Positions 18,487-26,586 of a stretch of 64,000 nucleotides of DNA are shown in pieces; within the stretch, counting starts at the first letter, position 1; the number at the start of each line of letters is the position of its first letter. The notes below the pieces were generated by a model that was not told the DNA's origin, searched no databases, and saw only the letters and a list, made by a program, of their open reading frames with translations. Position numbers and translations under genes: made by a program. This DNA is from Paenibacillus sp. PL2-23 (GTDB taxonomy: Bacteria > Bacillota > Bacilli > Paenibacillales > Paenibacillaceae), in the NCBI RefSeq assembly GCF_040834005.1, contig NZ_CP162129.1:5328501-5392500 (forward strand). The letters run 5' to 3'.

Positions 18487-19773
18487 TTATTCGTAATTCT
18501 GCTCACGCGGGCTCAGGGAGCTGAGCGTGTTGATTCTGGCGCCAGGCGGCTTCGGCACCGGTCCCTTCAGCAGCGGATCGTCTGTCGACTCCATCCAGCT
18601 CGCCAGACGGTCCCGCAAGGAGCCATAAACCTCCATATAGGCTGGATTGCCCACCAGATTGACTCTCTCCACAGGGTCCAGATACAGGTCGAACAGCATT
18701 TCGTTGACATGCTTCTCCGCCAGCAGGCCATGCTCCACCATAAAGGTTTTGGCCAAGCCATCATCCACATTCGCCGCTACATATTGGCCATGCTCGTCAT
18801 AGAAGCGAATGTACTTGTATCGCTGCGTGCGAATGCAGCGCATAGGCTCATAAGCGGCATGGTAGGTGACCTCAGCGAATAGCTCCTCTCTGACCTCCTC
18901 CTCGGCGCCCGTAAGCACCGGCAGGAGAGATTCGCCCTGAAGCCAATCCGGCTTATCCAGCTCCAGCAGCTCGCACAGCGTCGGGAATACATCCAGATGA
19001 GACACAAGCGCATCTACAGCCCCTCTGCGAGGAAACGCTGTAGGATGCTTCATAATCAAGGATACGCCGATGCCGCCATCATACAGCTGACTCTTCATAT
19101 GCGGGAACGCAAGTCCATGATCCGTCGTGTACAGAATGAGCGTATTGTCCATCAGACCTGCCTGCTCCAAGGCGTTCATGACAACGCCGATACAGTCATC
19201 CATAATGCGGGCGGAGGTCATGTACCTGACCATGTCGTCGCGATTAATGGGATGATCATAGAACAGAGCCGGAGGCATAACAAAATCCGGGTTCAGATCG
19301 GGAGCCGGCTCGGGAAAGTCCCGGTGCGTGTTAATCATGCCGAACGACAGGAAGAACGGCTGCTTCGCCGGAAGCTCCTTGATATACTCTGCGGCAAGAG
19401 CCGCATTGCGTTTATCGTTGGATTCCGTCGACAATATATCCGTATAGCCAAGACTGCCGACATCCACCGTTTCATGCTGAATGCCGCACAGCACTGTTCT
19501 GTAGCCATTATCTTGCAAAAATGATGCCAGATGCTGCTTAGGATCATTCAGCTCGAAGCCTCGGTGTGTCAAGCCCAGCATGCCGCAAGAATGGGGAGTC
19601 ATCCCCGTCAGCAGGGCAGACCGACTTGGTGAACAAGTCGGAGCTGCGCTGTACGCGTGACGGAAGATGACGCCTTCCTCTGCCAGCTTCATTAAGTTGG
19701 GCGTTGGAACGTTATAGCCATAGGGCTGAATATATCTTCCAGTATCGTGAGAATGCAAGTATACAATATTCAT
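18487..19773 (-). CDS. Sulfatase, Cys-type, paralogue of the first
   Basis: 428 residues with signature CSPSRSALLTG starting at C47, the same position as in the other sulfatase. N-termini are nearly identical (MNIVYLHSHDTGRYIQPYGY) and similarity extends over the full length, so the two arose by duplication. TTDHGLAFPHMKSQLYDGG marks the second metal/substrate region. There is no signal peptide. It follows the binding-protein gene by 20 bp as last gene of the second operon. Linkage to its own transporter suggests a second sulfated saccharide or a different sulfate position. It needs a maturation enzyme not encoded here. Confidence 0.88.
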   Translation of the reverse strand: MNIVYLHSHDTGRYIQPYGYNVPTPNLMKLAEEGVIFRHAYSAAPTCSPSRSALLTGMTPHSCGMLGLTHRGFELNDPKQHLASFLQDNGYRTVLCGIQHETVDVGSLGYTDILSTESNDKRNAALAAEYIKELPAKQPFFLSFGMINTHRDFPEPAPDLNPDFVMPPALFYDHPINRDDMVRYMTSARIMDDCIGVVMNALEQAGLMDNTLILYTTDHGLAFPHMKSQLYDGGIGVSLIMKHPTAFPRRGAVDALVSHLDVFPTLCELLELDKPDWLQGESLLPVLTGAEEEVREELFAEVTYHAAYEPMRCIRTQRYKYIRFYDEHGQYVAANVDDGLAKTFMVEHGLLAEKHVNEMLFDLYLDPVERVNLVGNPAYMEVYGSLRDRLASWMESTDDPLLKGPVPKPPGARINTLSSLSPREQNYE

Positions 19774-19793
19774 TATGCCTTCATCCTTTAGTA

Positions 19794-21308
19794 CTACTGA
19801 TTTTGCTTGTAAGCAGCCGTGTATTCTTCAATGATGTTTTGGCCGCCGTTTTTCATCCAGTCCTGTACAGCCTTCTCCCAGCCTGCTTCGTCAATCTCGC
19901 CCAGGATGAATTTGATTCTGGCATCCTCGATGATCTTAATGATTTGCGCGCCCTTCTCCGTATTCGTAGGAGAATTCAGCGTCAGAGCAGGGTTGGCAAG
20001 CGCGAATTGCTCGTTTTCCTTATTCATCTCCACACCCAGCATTTGGAGCGGCTCCAGAACGCCTGGCGTCGAGTTTTTCACGATATCGCCAACGGCAAGC
20101 TGGTTGTACGGGGAGAGAAGCTTATTGTAGGCTTCGCCTTCTACATGCTTCGCTTTACCGTCAGTAACGGTATAGGTTTGACCCTCGATACCCCAGTTGA
20201 ACAGATCGGACATTTCCTTATCCATCAGCTTGTCGAAGAACGACAGCACTTTCTTCAGATCCTCTTCCGTCTTCACAGCGGACTTCGAGATCAGGAAGAA
20301 GCCGTTGCTTCCGCGTTCCGAGTAGATCATCTTGCCGCGAGGGCCTTCCAGCAGGGATACCATGTCAATCTCAGCATTAGGATCTGTCTTCTGAGCGCCG
20401 CGTTGACGGATCAGACCGTTCTGAGTAACCTGGCGCATAGCTCCCGCTTCGCCTGCATCCCACATATTGAACCACAGATCGCGAGATGTGATAGGGAAGT
20501 CCTGGTTAATAATTTTCTCATCGAACAGCTTGCGGTAGAATTGCAGCGCTTCCAGATAAGCATCTGTTGCGAAGGAAGGCACTAGCTGTCCGTTTTCCTC
20601 GCCCCACTGATTCGGCGCTCCGAAGTAAGCAGCGATGATATCCATGTTGAACAGCGTATTGTATTCAATCAGACCGTAGGTATCATTTTTGCCATTGCCG
20701 TCTGGATCCTTTGTAGCGAATGCATGCAGCATGTTGTAGAACTCATCCACTGTTGTTGGCTCTGGCAGGCCAAGCTTCTCCAGCCAGTCTTTACGGTAGA
20801 CCATCGTATTACGCGCCAGATCGCGAACGGATGGGATGCCATAAATTTTGCCATCGACTTTTATATTGTCATAGACAAGAGGGTTAATGGCGGAAAGGTT
20901 AGGATAGTCCTGCAGGTATGGGCCAATTTCCCAGAAGATGCCTGTTTGAATCGCATTGACGACAGGTGTTTCATAGAACGTTTTGATCGCTGATGGGAAG
21001 TTGCCTGAAGCCACCGTAACATTGAACTTCTCCGCGCTAGTGGAGGAAGGAACGGACAGCACATCCAGCTCTGTGTTGGTGTATTCTTCGATGAGCTTGA
21101 CTACCTCAGAATCATTTTTTGGAGGCTCACTGTCATAATGGAACAGCACGCTGAGCTCGAACGGCTCCTCGGCCTTCTCTCCTCCTGTTCCCGTTGTCTG
21201 CGATGGATTCGCAGATTCACTAGGCTTCGCACCATTGTTGCTGCAGCCCACCATTCCCAGCACTAACGAACTAGCTAATAAAGCGATTACCCAACCTCTT
21301 CTTTTCAT
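19794..21308 (-). CDS. Extracellular sugar-binding lipoprotein of the second Lpl-type importer
   Basis: About 504 residues from the ATG that lies 8 bases after GGGAGG; an ATG two codons earlier is too close to that site. The lipobox is LGMVGC, followed by a Ser/Thr/Gly-rich linker. The mature part resembles the other binding protein in the window (DPDGNGKNDTYGLIEYN in place of DPDQNGKDDTYG), so the transporters are paralogous. Gene order permease-permease-binding protein-sulfatase is compact. Confidence 0.92.
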   Translation of the reverse strand: MKRRGWVIALLASSLVLGMVGCSNNGAKPSESANPSQTTGTGGEKAEEPFELSVLFHYDSEPPKNDSEVVKLIEEYTNTELDVLSVPSSTSAEKFNVTVASGNFPSAIKTFYETPVVNAIQTGIFWEIGPYLQDYPNLSAINPLVYDNIKVDGKIYGIPSVRDLARNTMVYRKDWLEKLGLPEPTTVDEFYNMLHAFATKDPDGNGKNDTYGLIEYNTLFNMDIIAAYFGAPNQWGEENGQLVPSFATDAYLEALQFYRKLFDEKIINQDFPITSRDLWFNMWDAGEAGAMRQVTQNGLIRQRGAQKTDPNAEIDMVSLLEGPRGKMIYSERGSNGFFLISKSAVKTEEDLKKVLSFFDKLMDKEMSDLFNWGIEGQTYTVTDGKAKHVEGEAYNKLLSPYNQLAVGDIVKNSTPGVLEPLQMLGVEMNKENEQFALANPALTLNSPTNTEKGAQIIKIIEDARIKFILGEIDEAGWEKAVQDWMKNGGQNIIEEYTAAYKQNQ

Positions 21309-21332
21309 AACCATAACCTCCCTATTTATATA

Positions 21333-22205
21333 TCAGCCTTTGACAGAGCCCAAGAGCACGCCTTTGGCAAAGTGCTTCTGAAGAAACGGATACACAAGCA
21401 TGATAGGCACTGTTGCGAACACGATAACCGCCATCTTGATCGACTGCGGAGGCAATATGACCTCATCAGCCAAGGAGGAGTTATCCCCGATAGAGCTCTG
21501 CGACAGAATAACGATTTGTCTCAGAACAACCTGTATCGGCCACTTGGTGTTGTCATTGATATACATAATCGCCTGGAAGTACATATTCCAGTGGCTGACG
21601 GCGTAAAACAAGGCAAAGGTAGCCATAGCCGGCAGCGACAGCGGCAATACGATCCGAAGCAGGATGACCATATCGTTGGCGCCGTCGATCTTGGCGGATT
21701 CCTCCAGGCCATCAGGTATCTGCTGGAAGAAGTTCTTCAGAATGATCAGGTAAAATGCGCTTATGGAGGTCGGAATAATGACCGACCACATGCTGTCAAG
21801 CAGCCCTGTCCATTTGACGATGAGGAACGTAGGAATCAAACCGCCGCTGAACAGGATCGTGAAGACAACAAACATAATAATTGTTTTTCTGCCCTTCAGG
21901 TAGCCCTTGGACAGTGGATAAGCCATCAGACTGGTCATGATCAGGTTGACGAGTGTTCCGCCAAGCGTAATCAGGATGGAATTATATAAGCTTCTCATCA
22001 GCGTATCCGTGGAGAAGATATACTTGTACGCTTCCAGGGACCAGCCCTTCGGGAATAGAATTAATCCGCCCTGTGCGATCGTCTTCTCATCGGAGAAGGA
22101 CATCGCCGTAATGTAGATAAACGGGAAGATCATAACGACTGCAATCAAGCTCAGAATCACAATGTTGAAAACGTCAAAGCTTTTTTCGCCGAAGGTTTTC
22201 GACAT
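21333..22205 (-). CDS. Sugar ABC transporter permease, LplC type, second system
   Basis: 290 residues, six transmembrane segments, EAA loop EESAKIDGANDMVILLRIV, C-terminus FAKGVLLGSVKG. It is separated from the partner permease by 2 bp, so translation is probably coupled. It is paralogous to the other LplC-type permease. Confidence 0.93.
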   Translation of the reverse strand: MSKTFGEKSFDVFNIVILSLIAVVMIFPFIYITAMSFSDEKTIAQGGLILFPKGWSLEAYKYIFSTDTLMRSLYNSILITLGGTLVNLIMTSLMAYPLSKGYLKGRKTIIMFVVFTILFSGGLIPTFLIVKWTGLLDSMWSVIIPTSISAFYLIILKNFFQQIPDGLEESAKIDGANDMVILLRIVLPLSLPAMATFALFYAVSHWNMYFQAIMYINDNTKWPIQVVLRQIVILSQSSIGDNSSLADEVILPPQSIKMAVIVFATVPIMLVYPFLQKHFAKGVLLGSVKG

Positions 22206-22207
22206 GT

Positions 22208-23131
22208 CTAGAACACCCCCTCTTCGCCCGCTTTCTTAGCCAGATAATTTGCTACCAGTACAAGGATCAAGCCAACCAGCGATTTGAACAGCCCTACCGC
22301 CGCACTGTAGCTGAAATTACCTTGGAGCAGCCCCACCGTGTAGACATAGGTGTCGAACACCTCGCCGACCTCACGATTGAGCGCATTGATGAGCAGCAGG
22401 ATATGCTCTACGCCTTGCTCCATAATATCTCCAAGTCTCAGGATGAACAGGATGACAATCGTGCTGCGCAGCGCGGGCAACGTAATATGCCATAGCTGCC
22501 TCCACCTGTTGGCGCCGTCAATCTTCGCTGCCTCATAGAGCTGCGGATCAACGCCGGCCAGCGCGGCAAGGAAAATGATTGTACCCCAGCCCGCTTCCTT
22601 CCAGACGACCTGCGATACCTGCAGCGTCCTGAACCAGTCCTCGCTCATCAGAAAGTTGACTTTTTCTTGTCCGAGCGCCGCGAGCGATTCATTAATGAAC
22701 CCGCCCTCCGGTGTCAAGAAGAGATAGCTGATCCCTGCGATAACGACCCAGGAGACGAAATGCGGGATGTAAATAACGGTCTGCACGAACCGTTTGAACA
22801 GCTGCTGTCTCAGTTCATTCAGCATGAGCGCTAGAATGATGGGAATCGGGAAGAAGAAAGTCAGCTGATAGACGGATAACAGCAGTGTGTTGCGGAACAG
22901 TCTCCAGAAGGTTGGTTCTGAAAACAAGCGATCAAAGTGCTTCCACCCTACCCAGGCGCTATCCATCAGCCCTAGTGAGGGCGAATAATTCTGAAACGCG
23001 ATGATAACTCCCCACATGGGTAAATACTTATAGACGATAAAGAATAAAATGCCGGGCAATAACATGAGGTATAACCAACGATCTCTGATGAATGGTTTAT
23101 ACCATCGATAGCTGGTTCCTGTATGTTCCAT
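22208..23131 (-). CDS. Sugar ABC transporter permease, LplB type, second system
   Basis: 307 residues, six transmembrane segments, EAA loop YEAAKIDGANRWRQLWHI, C-terminus AKKAGEEGVF. It has a strong ribosome site (GAGGAGG, 8 bases before ATG). It is the first gene of the second transporter operon, with its regulator immediately upstream. Confidence 0.93.
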   Translation of the reverse strand: MEHTGTSYRWYKPFIRDRWLYLMLLPGILFFIVYKYLPMWGVIIAFQNYSPSLGLMDSAWVGWKHFDRLFSEPTFWRLFRNTLLLSVYQLTFFFPIPIILALMLNELRQQLFKRFVQTVIYIPHFVSWVVIAGISYLFLTPEGGFINESLAALGQEKVNFLMSEDWFRTLQVSQVVWKEAGWGTIIFLAALAGVDPQLYEAAKIDGANRWRQLWHITLPALRSTIVILFILRLGDIMEQGVEHILLLINALNREVGEVFDTYVYTVGLLQGNFSYSAAVGLFKSLVGLILVLVANYLAKKAGEEGVF

Positions 23132-23268
23132 GCGGCCACCTCCTCTTCCTGTTGTACATTCACCTTAAAGCCATTCCAGCCGGAAGTCTATATGCAGCAC
23201 CCTCACACATGCAGACGCATCCCATGCACATTATTGGCGCTATATATAGTAGAAACACGTGGAGAAAG

Positions 23269-23297
23269 CCGGGGTGTGCAGCAGATGCACACCCCGG
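23269..23297. promoter_or_regulatory. 12-bp-arm hairpin/dyad upstream of the second transporter operon
   Basis: CCGGGGTGTGCA and TGCACACCCCGG are separated by 5 nt. The sequence beyond it in the minus direction is only weakly T-rich, so a terminator is possible but an operator for the adjacent AraC-type regulator is equally plausible. It lies about 140 bp before the lplB-like start codon. Confidence 0.5.
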
Positions 23298-23355
23298 ATG
23301 TCACACCTTGCATATCGTTTGGGCAGGGTATGACCTCTGATGACATCGCATGGCA

Positions 23356-23393
23356 TACAAAAAGCATGTCCCCCATACTGAGAAGACATGCTT
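23356..23393 (-). terminator. Terminator of the second membrane regulator
   Basis: Stem AAGCATGTC/GACATGCTT with a 14-nt loop; the minus-direction tail begins TTTTTGTA. It directly follows the regulator stop codon. Confidence 0.8.
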
Positions 23394-23400
23394 GTATCGG

Positions 23401-25647
23401 CTATTGCTTCATCTCTCGGTAGCTGGAAGGCGTCATGCCCTCCATTTTGCGGAAGTAGCGAATAAACGCGGTCGTGCTCTGATAATGCAGTTTCTCCGCC
23501 ACCTCCTGCACCTTCAAGTCGCTGGTCGTCAGCAGATGCTTGGCCATCTCCAGCTTCGTGATCGCCATGTAGTCGCTGAAGCTCATGCCGGCTTCCTTCT
23601 TGAATACTCGGCTTAAGTAGTTGGCGTTGAAGTTCATCCTGTCGGCAATAGCCTCAAGAGTTAGATTCTCCTCGAACCTCGTCTGCACCAAATGCTTGAT
23701 CTGCGCGGCAATCTGGCTCTGGTGTGTCTGCTCCCGAGCGAGCAGAAGGTCGAACAGCTGCTCCATGCCGACATGGGTGAACCAGTGGCCCAGCTCCTCG
23801 AAGCTTGTCGTACGGAATAAGGCCTGGATATATTCCGCGTCCAGGAGCATCTTCTTCAGCGTCTGCTCATCCCATTGCAGCAAGCCGATCAGCTTGACCA
23901 GCAGCTGGTAGAAGAGCACCTGCGCCTCCATCTGTGTGAACTGTCTCTTCTCCACTTCCTGCAGAATTCTCTCCACAATGTCGTAGGCCGATTCCCGATC
24001 TCCGCTCTGCACAGCCTCCAAGAGCTCCTGCTCGCGTCGAACAGGATACGACATCTCCAGCAGCCTGCCGGGGTCCGCCTCCTCGGAATTCATGACGCCG
24101 CGGCAGCCGGTACGCTGACAGAAGCGCAGTGCTGTAGCGGATTCCGCAAAGGCGATAGACAGCTGATCCAGCTCGTTATGGATCCGGCTTAAGCCGATCT
24201 GAATATCGAGCCCCAGGAACGCTCGGATCTTCTCCTCCATCTCCTCGCATGCCATCATCAGGCCGCCTTCATTCTGCGCGCCCTTCCCTTGCAGGGGATT
24301 GACGTATATAGCCGTGCAGCTCTCATTCATAATAATGGGCTTGAACGGCTGGGCTGGCGTCAGAATCTCCTCCATCATATTTTTGACGGCGTACAGGATC
24401 AGACCCATATCCCTCTCCTCGAACCGGGTTTGATCCAGCGTATGAATACGCAGGGTAAGAACGCTGAATTGCTCCCAATTGCGGGGAATATCGAAGGTGT
24501 CGATATGCTCGTTGATCTCTTTGTTCGACAATTGACCGAGCAGAAGCTTCATGACAAACAGCTCATTCAGGTACGGGTATTGCTTCTGCAATTGCTTCTG
24601 CAGCTCCATCCGATTGCCGAGAAGTCCCTGTATGCCTGTATGAATATACTGAAGCTCGTCCGCGGCAGCGGATGTGCCCGGCGCATGGCTGGTGCCGGCG
24701 ACCATATCCTTCAGCCGTCGAATAGGGGAGTAGAACATCCTGGACCCTTGCCACGCCAGACTAAGCGTAATAGACACGATGACGAGACACATAATCAGCG
24801 TCACCCAGCCAATGGACTGCGACTCCTTCCGAATATCGGACAACTGGACCAAGGATACATATTTCCAGTCGTTGAAGGCGGAGTCCGCGATGGTAGCCAG
24901 CATGGGCTCGCCTGCCAGCTCCAGTCGAATATCCTGCTGCTTGGCAAATTTGACCTTCGACTGCAGCTCGAATTCATCCTGCGGGTCTCTGGAGCTTAAG
25001 GTTTCCGAATTGCGAAAGATTAATTCCATATTTTCATTGTATATGACCGTATCCCCGAAGCTTTCGCTTCTGACTATGCCGTCAAACAAGCGGGGGGAGA
25101 ACCGCATAACGAACGCCGCGCTGGGCGGCAGCTTCTCCGACAGGAAGGGCAAGGGCTTAATTAAGGTGACTACACCCTCCTCAATGCCCGTCTCCCATTG
25201 CGAGGTCCGCTCCTTGGATAAGGCGGCGGTCCATTCCGCCAGCTTCTCCTCGCTGTCCAGCCGCTCCATCCCCTTGTAGCTGATGACCCAACCCTTCTCC
25301 AGGTTGACATAGTGAACACTCTGGACGAAATCGAATACTTGAAAGCCCTGCATGGCCTTCACCAGATTCGTAACCGTCTGGAAATCTCCTCGATCTATAT
25401 CCATGCGCAGCGCCGCTACCGCCAGCGTTGAGGTCGTAAATTGGGTAGCCATCACATGTGCCGTTTCCAGTCTATGCTCGAGACTGTTTTTGGTCGTATT
25501 CAGTATTTGTCGGTTCGCTTCATCCACTTTCTGCTGGACGACAGTCGAAGCGCGGTCATAAGAGAACACACCCATTGCGATTACCGGTAAAGCGCCCAAG
25601 AGTAAACTGTATATAAACAATTTTTTCAAGTAGCTGTACTTCATCAC
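23401..25647 (-). CDS. Membrane-bound AraC-type regulator (YtdP/YesN-like), second copy
   Basis: 748 residues with the same plan as the first copy: a transmembrane helix near the N-terminus (FIYSLLLGALPVIAMGVFSY), an extracellular sensor, a second transmembrane helix (about 278-300, WVTLIMCLVIVSITLSLAW), a cytoplasmic central region, and a C-terminal AraC domain (LEAIADRMNFNANYLSRVFK; FIRYFRKMEGMTPSSYREM). It is encoded directly upstream of the second transporter operon and is its likely regulator. A G-rich ribosome site (GGGGGGA) precedes the ATG. A good sigma-A promoter lies upstream. Confidence 0.9.
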   Translation of the reverse strand: MMKYSYLKKLFIYSLLLGALPVIAMGVFSYDRASTVVQQKVDEANRQILNTTKNSLEHRLETAHVMATQFTTSTLAVAALRMDIDRGDFQTVTNLVKAMQGFQVFDFVQSVHYVNLEKGWVISYKGMERLDSEEKLAEWTAALSKERTSQWETGIEEGVVTLIKPLPFLSEKLPPSAAFVMRFSPRLFDGIVRSESFGDTVIYNENMELIFRNSETLSSRDPQDEFELQSKVKFAKQQDIRLELAGEPMLATIADSAFNDWKYVSLVQLSDIRKESQSIGWVTLIMCLVIVSITLSLAWQGSRMFYSPIRRLKDMVAGTSHAPGTSAAADELQYIHTGIQGLLGNRMELQKQLQKQYPYLNELFVMKLLLGQLSNKEINEHIDTFDIPRNWEQFSVLTLRIHTLDQTRFEERDMGLILYAVKNMMEEILTPAQPFKPIIMNESCTAIYVNPLQGKGAQNEGGLMMACEEMEEKIRAFLGLDIQIGLSRIHNELDQLSIAFAESATALRFCQRTGCRGVMNSEEADPGRLLEMSYPVRREQELLEAVQSGDRESAYDIVERILQEVEKRQFTQMEAQVLFYQLLVKLIGLLQWDEQTLKKMLLDAEYIQALFRTTSFEELGHWFTHVGMEQLFDLLLAREQTHQSQIAAQIKHLVQTRFEENLTLEAIADRMNFNANYLSRVFKKEAGMSFSDYMAITKLEMAKHLLTTSDLKVQEVAEKLHYQSTTAFIRYFRKMEGMTPSSYREMKQ

Positions 25648-25686
25648 ACGTTGTCCCCCCAGGATATATTATGTTGTAGTCTACCT

Positions 25687-25714
25687 ATTATAGTGCACTA
25701 CCCTGCGGAGGCAA
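25687..25714 (-). promoter_or_regulatory. Sigma-A promoter of the second membrane regulator
   Basis: On the minus strand, −35 TTGCCT and −10 TATAAT with a 16-bp spacer, about 40 bp before the regulator start codon. Confidence 0.75.
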
Positions 25715-25775
25715 TAAACCTCATATGACCTAAAAATCAGTCGCTTACTGCATACTTATAGGGTCTAATCTGCTG

Positions 25776-26408
25776 TTATCCACGCGGCTGCGCCAGATGA
25801 AAGCCCGCTTCAAACAGCCATTTCGCAATAAAGCCAGCCTGCTGACGCTGTACTTCCTCCGTGAAATGGGCATGATCCCGATAAGCTTCAGCGCCGAAGG
25901 CCTGCGTGAATGTGTACAGATCAATGACAGGCACCTCATGCCGAGCCATCAAGTCCGCCGCTATGGCATTGTAGGCGAGCACATCGCTATGAAAGCGATG
26001 GAAGGCTTCGCTTTGGGCATTATGAATCTCGTCAATCACATCCGTGGTAGTGATCCAGATCAGATGATTGGACATGCTGCGCGCCGTCTCCACAATCTGC
26101 TCCAGGTTGTCTTTATATTGCTGGGCGGACACCTGCTTCTCTCCGGTTGTTACGCTGGTCTTGATATCATGCAGGCCGCAGTTCACCAACAGAATATCAT
26201 ACCGCACACCCTGCTCACGCTCGCTCGACAAATATTCCAGCACTCTGGCGCTGTCTCCGCCATTGGCTCCCACGGGCTTGTCCAGATTGACCAAGGCCTG
26301 CGCCTCTCCCCGCTTCCGATCGTAATGAAACTCCTGCTCCACCTCGGCCTTCAAGAACGGTCCGTACTGTATCGAGATGCTGTCACCCACAACAAACAAC
26401 TTTCTCAC
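25776..26408 (-). CDS. SGNH/GDSL-family hydrolase (probable carbohydrate esterase)
   Basis: 210 residues when started at the GTG that follows AGGAGAGG by seven bases; this gives the usual N-terminus VRKLFVVGDSISIQYG. An in-frame ATG 11 codons earlier lacks a ribosome site. Block I GDS (nucleophile Ser), the Gly block (GANGGDS), Asn block (LLVNCGLHDIK, an N with a G after it) and the catalytic DHAHF (Asp-x-x-His type, here D-H-A-H) are present. Such enzymes deacetylate sugars, for example rhamnogalacturonan or xylan acetylesterases. There is no signal peptide. It lies between the saccharide operons and the SLH protein, with terminators isolating it. Confidence 0.82.
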   Translation of the reverse strand: MRKLFVVGDSISIQYGPFLKAEVEQEFHYDRKRGEAQALVNLDKPVGANGGDSARVLEYLSSEREQGVRYDILLVNCGLHDIKTSVTTGEKQVSAQQYKDNLEQIVETARSMSNHLIWITTTDVIDEIHNAQSEAFHRFHSDVLAYNAIAADLMARHEVPVIDLYTFTQAFGAEAYRDHAHFTEEVQRQQAGFIAKWLFEAGFHLAQPRG

Positions 26409-26502
26409 TTCATGTCCTCTCCTCTCATCCTTCATAGCCACTCAACCATGAAGCGCTGCACGATGCTATTCCCTACCATTGTACCGTAACTTCCCATCCG
26501 TT

Positions 26503-26536
26503 CCTATACAAACAGGAAACCTATACAAACAGGAAA
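26503..26536. repeat. Perfect 17-bp tandem duplication
   Basis: CCTATACAAACAGGAAA is present twice in direct succession, between the SGNH gene and the SLH-protein terminator. It looks like a slippage duplication; it may slightly extend the T-rich tail of the terminator. Confidence 0.85.
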
Positions 26537-26574
26537 GAACCGTTCCTGCCAGCCTGGGCTGGAGAACGGTTCTT
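26535..26574 (-). terminator. Terminator of the SLH-protein gene
   Basis: Stem AAGAACCGTT/AACGGTTCTT with an inner GC-rich extension (CCAGCC/GGCTGG); the tail in minus direction is TTCCTGTTTG. Confidence 0.82.
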
Positions 26575-26586
26575 ATAGGCCACTCC

